Shown here: positions 15,460 through 23,858 of the stretch, piece by piece
Layout of the letters: each line of letters opens with the position of its first letter
Position numbering within the stretch: position 1 is the stretch's first letter
Assembly (NCBI GenBank): GCA_002418205.1
Contig: DIDP01000019.1
Span: 1-29,016, forward strand
Length of the DNA: 29,016 bases
From: Anaerolineales bacterium UBA5797
GTDB lineage: Bacteria; Chloroflexota; Anaerolineae; Anaerolineales; Villigracilaceae
Direction of reading: 5' to 3'
Position numbers and translations under genes: made by a program
Notes under the pieces: generated by a model
The model's database searches: none
The model's input: the letters and a program-made list of their open reading frames with translations, nothing else
What the model was told of the DNA's origin: nothing

Positions 15460-16022
15460 ACCAGATATAACGCCACGAACAACACCAACCAGACGGCTGC
15501 CACGTAATACCAGAACCAAACGCCCAATTCCACGGCTTCATGGCGGGATGCGGAAAAATCTCCCAGGCTGGCTCGCAGGTAATTGAGACCGAGGAACACC
15601 ACGCCGCCCAGCACATGCAACGCGTGGAAGCCCATCAATGTAAAGAACACGCCGCCAAAGGATGGGTCACTGATATGCAAACCTGCATGACTGAATTCAT
15701 AGATCTGCCCGGCGACAAACAGCAGCCCCAACAGCACAGTGGTCAACAGGTAATTTCGCAAAGAGGTTTGACCATCCGTGCGGATGGAAACCAGGGACTG
15801 CCTCGCCACGAGTGTGCTGACAAACAGGACCGTTGTGTTGATCAGTGGAATTGTCAGGCGGGTCAATGTGTGAGGAATATTCCATGAAACTGAATCACGT
15901 AGAGCGGCATATGCCACGAGCAGGGTGACAAAGAAAACCGATTCAGTCCCAAGCGTGATGAGAAGCGCCAGTTTCCCGGTGCTTGTGCGGCTCATGGGAG
16001 GGATCGAAGCCATCGACCTCAT
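15456..16022 (-). CDS. Cytochrome c oxidase subunit III (first copy)
   Basis: This 188-residue, five-helix protein has ALLITLGTESVFFVTLL, VAGQIYEFSHAG and FFTLMGFHALHVLGGVVFL, which carry the subunit III signature histidines. It ends with WFWYYVAAVWLVLFVALYLV. ATG 16022 overlaps the coxA stop as ATGA. A further ATG at 16037 lies inside coxA and is less likely. Its own stop overlaps the ctaG start. The protein is shorter than proteobacterial subunit III (about 260), as is usual when the first two helices are missing or placed at the end of subunit I. Confidence 0.9.
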   Translation of the reverse strand: MRSMASIPPMSRTSTGKLALLITLGTESVFFVTLLVAYAALRDSVSWNIPHTLTRLTIPLINTTVLFVSTLVARQSLVSIRTDGQTSLRNYLLTTVLLGLLFVAGQIYEFSHAGLHISDPSFGGVFFTLMGFHALHVLGGVVFLGLNYLRASLGDFSASRHEAVELGVWFWYYVAAVWLVLFVALYLV

Positions 16023-17665
16023 GCTTCGTTCCTCCAATCTGCCAGTTCAGGATGTTTCCTGTCCCAAAGTGGACGGCGGCTGCGTACCGATGGAATCTCG
16101 GCAAAGTTATAAGCAGGCGGCGGGGAACTGGTCGTCCATTCGAGGGTGAAACCATCCCACGGGTCTTCTTCGTGAGTCGGCGCCTTCAGCATGGTGACAA
16201 TATAGTTGATCACGAAGAGAGCGATGCCAACTGCAATGATGAACGCACCGATCGTTTCGACGAAGTTCCATAGTTCCCAGCCGCGGCCTGGACCATAGGT
16301 ATAAATACGTCTTGGCATGCCCTCGATGCCAAGCACATGCATGGGCATAAAGACCAGGTTCATACCGATGAACAACAGCCAGAAATGCCACTTCCCCAAT
16401 GATTCATTCAGGAGTCTGCCGGTCATTTTGGGGAACCAGTAATAAATGCCGGAGAAGATGCCGAAGATGGCGCCTCCGAACAGCACATAATGGATGTGCG
16501 CCACCACATAATAGCTGTCGGTGATCTGCCAATCGACCGGAACCACAGCCAGATGGATGCCGTCCAGGCCTCCGATGAGGAAAAGCGCCACGAAGCCGAT
16601 GGCAAACAGCATCGGGGAAGTGAAGCGCAGTTTTCCCTTCCACATGGTCCCCATCCAGGCAAAGATCTTCACGCCTGTCGGGACACCGATCAGGAAGCTA
16701 TCCGCTGAGAAGAACAGCAGGGAAACCGTCGGCATGCCGGTGGCAAACATGTGATGCGCCCAAACAGTAAAGCCCAAAAAACCGATGGCGATCGTTGAGA
16801 AGACCACTGCGGCATAACCGAACAAAGGCTTGCTCGAAAATACCGGGATGACCATCGAAACAATGCCCATTGCGGGCAGGATCAGGATATACACTTCAGG
16901 ATGACCAAAGAACCAGAACAGATGCTGCCATAGCAGGGCGGTTCCGCCTTCGGCTGTATTATAGAAATGTGCGCCAAGTTGACGGTCAAGCAGGAGAAGC
17001 AAAACAGCGGTGGTCAGCGAGGGCAGGGAAAAAACCGCCAGAAACGAGGTCACGAACGTGGTCCAGACGAAGAGCGGGATCTTGGTCAGCGTCATGCCGG
17101 GCGCGCGCAGTTGAATGATCGTGACGATAAAGTTGATCGAGCCGATGGTTGTCGCCAGGCCCAGCATCAGGATGCCCATCACCCAGAAATCCATGCCATG
17201 CGTGGGAGAATACAATTTCTCGGTCAACGGGGCATAGCTGAACCAGCCATCGTTCGGCGCTCCGCCAAACAGGAAACTGCTATACATGAACACGCCGCCG
17301 AAGAGGAACGTCCAGTAGCTGAGCGCGTTCAACTTCGGGAAAGCCATATCGCGCGCACCGATCATCAACGGGACGAGATAGTTGCCGAACCCCGCCGCCA
17401 GCGGCATGACCACCAAAAAGATCATGGTGGTGCCGTGCATGGTAAAGATCTGGTTGTAGGCTTCGGGGCTGAGAAACTTATTGTCGGGCTGGGCAAGCTG
17501 AATGCGCATGAGAAGCGCCTCCGTCCCTCCGACCAGAAAAAAGATAAAGGCGCTGAACAGATAGAGGATGCCGATGCGTTTGTGGTCAACGGTCATGATC
17601 CACGAAAGCAAGCCGTTCGCGCCCAACTCGCGTCTGTGAGACATTCCTTGTGCCTGAATGGTCAT
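16019..17665 (-). CDS. coxA: Cytochrome c oxidase subunit I (aa3 type)
   Basis: This 548-residue, twelve-helix catalytic subunit reduces oxygen to water at a haem a3-CuB centre and pumps protons. All ligands are present: H77 (FTMHGTTM) and H392 for low-spin haem, H390 (VVAHIHYVLFGG) for haem a3, and H255 with cross-link Y259 (GHPEVYIL) plus H304/H305 (WAHHMF) for CuB. E257 in HPEVY and the lysine in PTGVKIF mark an A-type oxidase with both proton channels. It follows coxB by 13 bases and overlaps the first subunit III gene. It serves as an in-window contrast to the 4044 protein, which lacks the HH pair. Confidence 0.97.
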   Translation of the reverse strand: MTIQAQGMSHRRELGANGLLSWIMTVDHKRIGILYLFSAFIFFLVGGTEALLMRIQLAQPDNKFLSPEAYNQIFTMHGTTMIFLVVMPLAAGFGNYLVPLMIGARDMAFPKLNALSYWTFLFGGVFMYSSFLFGGAPNDGWFSYAPLTEKLYSPTHGMDFWVMGILMLGLATTIGSINFIVTIIQLRAPGMTLTKIPLFVWTTFVTSFLAVFSLPSLTTAVLLLLLDRQLGAHFYNTAEGGTALLWQHLFWFFGHPEVYILILPAMGIVSMVIPVFSSKPLFGYAAVVFSTIAIGFLGFTVWAHHMFATGMPTVSLLFFSADSFLIGVPTGVKIFAWMGTMWKGKLRFTSPMLFAIGFVALFLIGGLDGIHLAVVPVDWQITDSYYVVAHIHYVLFGGAIFGIFSGIYYWFPKMTGRLLNESLGKWHFWLLFIGMNLVFMPMHVLGIEGMPRRIYTYGPGRGWELWNFVETIGAFIIAVGIALFVINYIVTMLKAPTHEEDPWDGFTLEWTTSSPPPAYNFAEIPSVRSRRPLWDRKHPELADWRNEA

Positions 17666-17678
17666 GATTCCCTTTCCG

Positions 17679-18674
17679 TTACTTGAGATTCAAAAGATAT
17701 GAAATGATTTGATCGCGTGTCTTGGGCAGGATCTTGATATCCATATCGTTGCCCGGTTTCATCGCCTGCGTATCTGCAAGCCAGCTGCGCAGGTTCTCTT
17801 CGTTCAGATCGAAAGTGCCGCCCGCAAAAGTGGAACGTGAGAACAGGTGCGCAAGATTCGGCCCAACCTTTTTCGTGTTGAGGTCGGATGGGTCGAGCGA
17901 ATGGCAGGCTGCACAGGCGCCGGTCACTTCCATGTATCCGGCTTGTTCGTCCTCCGTTTGCGGCTGGTAGGCGGGCTTCTGCTGGTTGGCAACCCAGGCA
18001 TCGAAGTCCTGTTGCGAATCAACGATTACTTTAAATCGCATGAGCGCATGTTCCGTGCCGCAAAACTCCGCACATTGACCCAGGTATTCCCCGACCTGAT
18101 CGCTCGTCAACCACATCGTATTATGCTGGCCGGGGACTACATCCGTTTTACCGGAGAGCTGCGGCACCCAGAAACTGTGGATGACATCCACCGATTCAAG
18201 CTGGACCTGGACAGTTGCCCCCTTCGGAATGTGCAGTTCATTCGCTGTGACAATTCCCAGGTCCGGGTAATCGAACTCCCACCACCAGCGATGACCCACC
18301 ACGCGAATGTTCAGGTCACTTTTCAGGTGAGAAGGAGCGGCAACCGCGTTCACCGTTTGAACCGTCATGATGAACAGCACAATGACCAGGAGGATCGGGA
18401 TGACCGTCCATGTGACCTCGAGCCGCATATTGCTGTGGATCTGCGCGGGCAGTTTTTCGTTATTTGCCCGCTTGCGGTCGCGCACCAGGATCAAGATCAA
18501 TGCGCCCTCCACCAAAACAAAAACCACGAGTGCCATGATCAATATGATTCGGTAGAGATTGGCTTCGTGGTTCGATATGGATGAAGCAGGTTCAAGAAAA
18601 GTCGGTGATGGCTGGCAGGCACTCAGTAAAATTGCCAGCCCCATCAAAACGCCAAATTTACGAAACATGCCCAT
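17679..18674 (-). CDS. coxB: Cytochrome c oxidase subunit II with fused cytochrome c domain
   Basis: This 331-residue lipoprotein (lipobox LLSAC, Cys20) has two helices (41-65, 88-108), then the cupredoxin CuA domain: H166 (VIHSFWVP), C201 and C205 (CAEFCGTEHALM), H209 and M212. A cytochrome c domain is fused at the end: C254-AA-C257-H258 binds haem, with M311 in KPGNDM as the likely second ligand. This is the caa3 layout. It is the first gene of the oxidase operon. ATG 18674 has GAGGAG upstream, and a second in-frame ATG at 18668 is less well placed. Confidence 0.96.
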   Translation of the reverse strand: MGMFRKFGVLMGLAILLSACQPSPTFLEPASSISNHEANLYRIILIMALVVFVLVEGALILILVRDRKRANNEKLPAQIHSNMRLEVTWTVIPILLVIVLFIMTVQTVNAVAAPSHLKSDLNIRVVGHRWWWEFDYPDLGIVTANELHIPKGATVQVQLESVDVIHSFWVPQLSGKTDVVPGQHNTMWLTSDQVGEYLGQCAEFCGTEHALMRFKVIVDSQQDFDAWVANQQKPAYQPQTEDEQAGYMEVTGACAACHSLDPSDLNTKKVGPNLAHLFSRSTFAGGTFDLNEENLRSWLADTQAMKPGNDMDIKILPKTRDQIISYLLNLK

Positions 18675-19115
18675 GTAACTCCTCGATGAAATTGGAACAG
18701 CCCAACTTCCATTCTAAAAAGATCGGGCAATATCATCCTTAATGATGGATAGATTCGATTTAAGCGTCAGTTAAGAAGCGTAGCAGTGAAAAATACAGAA
18801 ACTCGTGGCGATCGCTGGCCGACCGTCGGTATGTTGCTGAAGACACTCGATGAGGTGAATGTTGATCTTGATACTTGGACAGAGTGATCTACCCAAACGT
18901 AAACTGCTTGGGCTGCTGTGAGACCAGTTCGTCCAGTTGGCGCAAGTGGGGTAAAGAACCTTTGACCATCGATATCGTGCTTGACCATGTGCATGACTTC
19001 AAGGATCGATTGGAAGTTGAGTGCATCCCGGCACATTGGGGACCGGCAGACAAAAACCAGGCTGAAAGATACAGGAAGTGGGACATCTTGCAGGTACAAT
19101 GGGGATTGCCACGCT
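18675..19115. other. 441-bp intergenic region with no convincing gene
   Basis: This stretch separates the divergent coxB and helicase genes and should hold both promoters. Short open frames exist on both strands (for example 18786-18887 plus), but none has a ribosome site or a recognisable product. On the minus strand TAGAAT at 18717-18712 is a possible -10 for the oxidase operon. On the plus strand TACAAT at 19095-19100 may serve the helicase. The reading frames look like decayed coding remnants, though this is uncertain. Confidence 0.45.
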
Positions 19116-20861
19116 ATGAACGCCTCGACTCCAGAATTCCTGAAAAGGCTACGAAAAATTGTCCAAGCCGAAGCGGACGCTCAATATCGCGCCCTGGAAA
19201 AACAATGGTCGCGTCCGCTACAAGAGCGAGTCGCGAGAGGGTGGGCCATTGAGGGACTGCGCATCGAGCAGATGAAGAATGGGATCATCCGCCTCTCGTG
19301 CGTCACGAATGACTCACGCTTCCGCGAAGGCGATCTGGTTCTGCTTCACCGCGATGGTCCCCACGATCCAGATGCCCTGCACTGCGAACTGCAATACGAT
19401 GGGGAAACCGATCTCGAAGTCAGCCTGATTCGCGGCAACGAAGTTTTTCTGGCTTCCAATCCTGATGGCTGGGTCATGGATCAGGACTGGTTCGACGCCA
19501 GCCCGTTTTATCTGGAGGCGCTGAACGTGGTTGCCGATTCCCAGTTGGGACGATCCACGATCCTGCCTCTGCTTCAAGGTTCCCTCTTCCCCAAAATTGA
19601 CTACGCTCGCTATGAGCGCGCCCGGGGGGAATTGCAGAACAACGGTCTCAACGAAAGCCAGGTGGAGGCAGTTGCGTTATCGTATGCAACCGACCTGTTA
19701 CACCTGATTCAGGGACCGCCTGGTACAGGCAAGACTCTCATGCTGGCACAGCTTGCGCGCCTTTTGGTGGCAGATGGATGCCGCGTCTTCGTCACTGCAC
19801 TCACCCACCGAGCCATCCACAATGCGCTGAACAAAATCCCGCAAGTGGATGAAAGCATTCCCGTCTGCAAGATCGGCGAAGGAAGGCACACAAGCGATCT
19901 CGATGTTCCGAATTTCGAGAGATTTGATCAGTCGCGCTTTGGGGAAAACAGCGGCGGGTATGTGATCGGCGCCACGCCCTTTGCCCTGCAATCCAGAAGA
20001 TTATCCGGCGTTGAATTCGACGTAGTGCTCTTCGACGAAGCTTCGCAAATCACCCTGCCGCTGGCGATCATGGGGATGCTGGCAGGTAGCAAATACATTT
20101 TCATCGGCGACGAAAATCAACTGCCGCCGGTCACGGTTTTTTCGGCGGCGGAAGCCACGCAGGTGTCCATCTTTGGTTATCTCGCGGGTCGTGGCAACGA
20201 AACCATGCTGGATGTGACCTATCGTTTGAATGACGTGCTGACGCAGTGGCCCAGCCGGACGTTCTATCGCAATGAACTTAAGTCAAGTGAAGAAGCGTCA
20301 AAGAGACGTCTGAATTTGTCACCCGAAACGACACGTTGGGATTTCGCCCTGGATCCTGCCTCGCCTGCGGTCTTTCTCGACCTCTGCCATCAAAATACCA
20401 CAGTGCGCAGCCGCATTGAAGCAGATGTCGTCATGGAGTTGATCCTTTCCCTGTTCATGCGGGATGTATCACCGGAGGATATCGGGGTCGTCGTCCCTTA
20501 TCGCGCCCAGAGCCGCCTGATACGCAGCCTGATCCGCGGAAATCTGCTGGATAACGATCTCGCCAATCGTCTCGTGGTGGATACGGTCGAACGAATGCAG
20601 GGGCAGGAACGCGAGGTGGTCATCGTCTCTTTCGCCACTGCCAGCGCAAAATTCGCCGCGCAGGTTGCGGATTTCCTTTTCCAGCCTCAGCGCTTGAACG
20701 TAGCAGTGACACGTCCGCGCACCAAATTGATCTTGGTCGGCAGCCATCACATGCTGGATGCCGATCAATTCGACGAAAACCACAAAGAGACAATGGACAT
20801 GCTTCGCGACCTGATCGGCAGTTGTCATGTCATCACCGTACCGGCTGGCAGATTAGACTGA
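19116..20861 (+). CDS. Superfamily 1 helicase, DNA2/Upf1-like (AAA_11/AAA_12)
   Basis: This 581-residue protein has an N-terminal part (1-170) without a clear motif, then the Q-motif-like LNESQVEAV, Walker A GPPGTGKT (200-207), motif Ia TALTHRAIHNAL, Walker B VLFDEAS, motif III GDENQLPPV, and in the second RecA-like domain IGVVVPYRAQ, VDTVERMQGQEREVVIVS and RLNVAVTRPRTKLILVG. These are classic for Upf1/DNA2-like 5'-3' helicases of superfamily 1B. ATG 19116 is chosen because the frame upstream has no family-like sequence. The next helicase follows after 7 bases, so they form an operon. The substrate is unknown. Confidence 0.88.
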   Translation: MNASTPEFLKRLRKIVQAEADAQYRALEKQWSRPLQERVARGWAIEGLRIEQMKNGIIRLSCVTNDSRFREGDLVLLHRDGPHDPDALHCELQYDGETDLEVSLIRGNEVFLASNPDGWVMDQDWFDASPFYLEALNVVADSQLGRSTILPLLQGSLFPKIDYARYERARGELQNNGLNESQVEAVALSYATDLLHLIQGPPGTGKTLMLAQLARLLVADGCRVFVTALTHRAIHNALNKIPQVDESIPVCKIGEGRHTSDLDVPNFERFDQSRFGENSGGYVIGATPFALQSRRLSGVEFDVVLFDEASQITLPLAIMGMLAGSKYIFIGDENQLPPVTVFSAAEATQVSIFGYLAGRGNETMLDVTYRLNDVLTQWPSRTFYRNELKSSEEASKRRLNLSPETTRWDFALDPASPAVFLDLCHQNTTVRSRIEADVVMELILSLFMRDVSPEDIGVVVPYRAQSRLIRSLIRGNLLDNDLANRLVVDTVERMQGQEREVVIVSFATASAKFAAQVADFLFQPQRLNVAVTRPRTKLILVGSHHMLDADQFDENHKETMDMLRDLIGSCHVITVPAGRLD

Positions 20862-20868
20862 AAACTTC

Positions 20869-22884
20869 ATGGCTCACATCCTTCCCGAAACACCGCCCCA
20901 AACCGTACCGAAGGAAGTTCTGCGAGTCTTTCGGGCGCTCAAGTCCCTGCCCGATACCTACTTCATCTGGCACCATCTGGCTCCCTGGCAGATCGACGCG
21001 CCTGATTTTCTGGTCCTCGATGAGCATGGCAGGGCAATGTTGATCAAGGTCAGTTCCGCCGCGACAGACCTGGCAACGAACGCCGCGCAGATGCTGCTCC
21101 TTCAGGACGATCACAAAGAATTGGGACGGGAGGAAAATACGCTGTTGGAGAAATTCGTCCGTAAGTTGAACCTGCCTTCGAACCAGAAGATCGAAACACT
21201 GGTGATTTTCCCAAATATTCCACAGAGACGCGTTCTGGCAAGCCGCCTGGAGCGAAAGCCTGGAGAAGCCCATTGGATTGGAAAGGAGCCGCTTCAATCA
21301 GATGCCAGCCTTGTGTTGGACAAGTATTTGCCATCCGTGCCCCTGGATTCGATCTGGCTGGAAAAACTTCGCCAGTGCTTCACGCCCGAGGTGGTGGTTC
21401 CGACTGAGATGACCGTCCGCCCGACCATCGAGCGTCGCATGGAAGCCGGCTTGACCGATTATCTGCTGGATTACGATCAGGAAGCGGCGGTTAAAACGGA
21501 CTTGGAATTGCCAGCTGACGATCAGCCTCTTCCTGGCGATTTGCAGCTCAACATCATCAACGGCGTTGCCGGCAGCGGCAAGACGCTTATCCTGTTGTAT
21601 CGTCTGCGCCTGTTGTATCATCTGTATCCAAACAAGCGCTTTCTGGTTCTGACGCATAACCGCCCGTTGAACCGCGATATGGAAGGACGCTACGCCCGTC
21701 TTGAAGGTCGCTCTCCAAAAAACATCGAATGGCGGACCTTCAATGGCTGGTGTTATCACCATTGGACCCAAGATCCAAAATGGATCGAGCCGCTGAAACT
21801 TAATGCTCGCAGGAAAATCATCGAAGAGATTTGGCGGGCACATCTGCAAGATACGCCAATTTCAGCAGGCATGTTCCAGAATGAAATGGATTGGCTGAAA
21901 GACCAAATCCCGATGTCGCGCGAGGAATATCTCAACGCGGACCGCCGCGGGCGTGGGTTTCCGTTGAACGCGGAAATGCGTCAGCGGGTGTTCGATGCCT
22001 TGCAAGCGTATCAGGCATCCCTTGAGAAAAGAGGCGCATTGGATTGGGGCGATGTTCCCCGACTCCTTTGGCAATTCTCTGAAGGCGGTCGGGTGAAATT
22101 GCCAGAGTATGACATCGTCCTGATTGATGAAGCCCAGTTCTTCGCCCCATTGTGGATGCGCCTGATCCAGAAGTCGCTCAATCCGCGCAACGGGCATCTT
22201 TTCGTCGTGGCGGATCCGACGCAGGGATTTTTGGGACGCGGCGCGTCGTGGAGATCGCTTGGACTGGAAGCGCGCGGGCATACCCATCATTTGCGCCGAA
22301 GTTATCGCACCACGCGCGAGATCTTGCAGTTTGCCACCCTGCTGTATCGCTTGCGCCTGACGGAGGAAAAAGATGACGATATTCTTGCTCCGGATTTGCT
22401 CAATATGCCCAATGGGGCGTTCCCTCAGATCATCGCCCTGACCAGCCCCCAGGACGAGATTACGCGTGTCGTCAATGAAGTTGCCGGTCTGGTGAAACAA
22501 GGTCTCCCCAAAAAGCACCTGCTTTTACTCCACAGCGATGGTTGGGGAGTGAACAATCTCATTCAGGCAATTGATGACCGACTCGGGAAAAACGCAGCGT
22601 TGGACCCGAAGGATAATTATCCTGGCGATTACGTGAGGGTGACCACCATCAACGCCGGCGCGGGATTGGAGAGCCCGATTGTATTCCTGGTCGGGTTGCG
22701 GTTGCTGTTCGAGCAGGAACAATCCCTGCGGTTGTCAGACGAGGAGAGGGAAGGGCTGATCCGCGATAACACCCGCAAACTCTACATGGCGGCGACAAGG
22801 GCAGGGCAAAGATTGGTGTTGACGTATTCCGGCGGGTTGCCGGAGGTTTTGAAGTCAGCGATGGAGATGAAAAGTTCTCTTTAA
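20869..22884 (+). CDS. Superfamily 1 UvrD-like helicase with NERD-like N-terminal domain
   Basis: This 671-residue protein has an N-terminal region (13-120) recalling the NERD nuclease-related domain: a helix, then APDFLVLDEHGRAMLIKVSS. The usual EVK is replaced by IKV, so catalysis is uncertain. The helicase part has INGVAGSGKT (Walker A, 232-239), VLTHNRPLNRDM, IVLIDEAQFF (Walker B), VADPTQG (motif III), RRSYRTTREI (motif IV), VTTINAGAGLESPIVFLVG (motif V-like) and LYMAATRAGQRLVLTYSG (motif VI), as in UvrD/Rep types. It lies 7 bases behind another helicase, an unusual pairing that suggests a joint DNA-processing or defence role. Confidence 0.85.
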   Translation: MAHILPETPPQTVPKEVLRVFRALKSLPDTYFIWHHLAPWQIDAPDFLVLDEHGRAMLIKVSSAATDLATNAAQMLLLQDDHKELGREENTLLEKFVRKLNLPSNQKIETLVIFPNIPQRRVLASRLERKPGEAHWIGKEPLQSDASLVLDKYLPSVPLDSIWLEKLRQCFTPEVVVPTEMTVRPTIERRMEAGLTDYLLDYDQEAAVKTDLELPADDQPLPGDLQLNIINGVAGSGKTLILLYRLRLLYHLYPNKRFLVLTHNRPLNRDMEGRYARLEGRSPKNIEWRTFNGWCYHHWTQDPKWIEPLKLNARRKIIEEIWRAHLQDTPISAGMFQNEMDWLKDQIPMSREEYLNADRRGRGFPLNAEMRQRVFDALQAYQASLEKRGALDWGDVPRLLWQFSEGGRVKLPEYDIVLIDEAQFFAPLWMRLIQKSLNPRNGHLFVVADPTQGFLGRGASWRSLGLEARGHTHHLRRSYRTTREILQFATLLYRLRLTEEKDDDILAPDLLNMPNGAFPQIIALTSPQDEITRVVNEVAGLVKQGLPKKHLLLLHSDGWGVNNLIQAIDDRLGKNAALDPKDNYPGDYVRVTTINAGAGLESPIVFLVGLRLLFEQEQSLRLSDEEREGLIRDNTRKLYMAATRAGQRLVLTYSGGLPEVLKSAMEMKSSL

Positions 22885-22963
22885 GAAACGGCAGCGTCGC
22901 GATAGGTGTTTTTGATGGGGTGGCAATGTTCAAGTGATTCTGTAGAATCCAAAATCATTCAAA

Positions 22964-22987
22964 GTGATGTATAATGGTGATGTATAA
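22964..22987 (+). promoter_or_regulatory. Promoter with direct repeats upstream of the toxin-antitoxin pair
   Basis: GTGATGTATAA occurs twice (22964-22974 and 22977-22987) with a 13-base period. The first copy contains the TATAAT -10 box at 22970-22975. Direct repeats over the -10 box fit an operator for the ribbon-helix-helix antitoxin encoded just downstream. Confidence 0.5.
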
Positions 22988-23000
22988 AGGAGAAAGAAAT

Positions 23001-23291
23001 ATGTCTGAGCATATGGTCCGGAAACAAATTTATCTACCTCGTAGGCAAAATCTGACGCTTAAACGGCTCGCAAAACAACGGGGGATAAGCGAAGCAGAGG
23101 TAATTCGTCAGGCATTGGAACGCGAGGCTGCATTGCCCATACCTGATGTGCATGACAGCCGCAAAGCGCTAGATAAGATATTTGCCTATGCTGAATCTCT
23201 GCGCAAACGACCTGAATTTATGCGGGGTAAACCCTATAAGTTCAACCGTGATGAACTTTATGAGGAACGAGAAAATCGCTGGGTAAGCTGA
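23001..23291 (+). CDS. Ribbon-helix-helix antitoxin
   Basis: This 96-residue protein has a strand VRKQIYL near the start, then helices NLTLKRLAKQRG and SEAEVIRQALER, the CopG/Arc ribbon-helix-helix fold, and a charged tail (about 45-96) that probably binds the toxin. ATG 23001 has AAAGGAG 7 bases upstream; an open frame further upstream has no good ribosome site. It lies 13 bases before a PIN-domain gene. Such proteins neutralise the toxin and repress their own promoter, which here carries direct repeats over its -10 box. Confidence 0.85.
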   Translation: MSEHMVRKQIYLPRRQNLTLKRLAKQRGISEAEVIRQALEREAALPIPDVHDSRKALDKIFAYAESLRKRPEFMRGKPYKFNRDELYEERENRWVS

Positions 23292-23304
23292 AAGGGCGGT
23301 GGAA

Positions 23305-23742
23305 ATGTCATCCATTTTGTTGGATACCAACGTGCTTGTATATGCCCTCGATGTGCGACAGGCGTTCTTCCAAGAGAAAGCGAAGACAATTATCTTAAAG
23401 GCTGAAGAAACAGCCACTGGATGTTTAAGTGTGCAATGCCTTGCTGAATTTTTTCGCGTGGCAACAGCGAAAATGCAATTGCCAGCCAGCGAAATGATCA
23501 AGCAGGTAGAATACTGGCAGAATGCCTTTCCTGTATTTCCTCTTACACCGCAAATTGTTTTGGAAGCCGCACGGGGTGTACGTGATTACCAGCTTTCATA
23601 TTACGATGCGCAAATTTGGGCATGTGCCAGGCTCAATCAAATTCCCATAATCTTTACAGAAGATTTCCAGGATGGGCAGACGCTGGAAGGGATTCGATTC
23701 GTAAACCCTTTTGCAGACAAATTTGCAATTGAAGAATGGTAG
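23305..23742 (+). CDS. PIN-domain (VapC-like) ribonuclease toxin
   Basis: This 145-residue protein has the four acidic residues of PIN nucleases: D in SSILLDTNVLVYALD, E in CLAEFFRV, D in SYYDAQIWA and D in FTEDFQDG. Metal-dependent RNA cleavage, often of tRNA or rRNA, is the usual role. ATG 23305 is preferred, with GGTGG just upstream, over a GTG at 23299. It follows the antitoxin gene by 13 bases and forms a typical type II pair with it. Confidence 0.88.
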   Translation: MSSILLDTNVLVYALDVRQAFFQEKAKTIILKAEETATGCLSVQCLAEFFRVATAKMQLPASEMIKQVEYWQNAFPVFPLTPQIVLEAARGVRDYQLSYYDAQIWACARLNQIPIIFTEDFQDGQTLEGIRFVNPFADKFAIEEW

Positions 23743-23858
23743 TAAACCCGATTGAAATCATAAGCGTCAGAGATCAGCAGGCGCATTTCGTTTGTTGCAG
23801 ATGAATGATGCTGTTGGCTTGCTGCAAAATCCATCCTAAACAGCCGATTGAGACAAAG

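Noticed and set aside
18767..19099. Minus-strand open frame of 110 codons
   Set aside because: No ribosome site, unusual composition and no recognisable pattern. It lies in a promoter region between divergent operons.
18875..19252. Plus-strand open frame of 125 codons
   Set aside because: It overlaps the start of the helicase gene in another frame and has no domain pattern.
22964..22987. CRISPR-like repeat
   Set aside because: There are only two short copies with a 2-base gap and no spacers.
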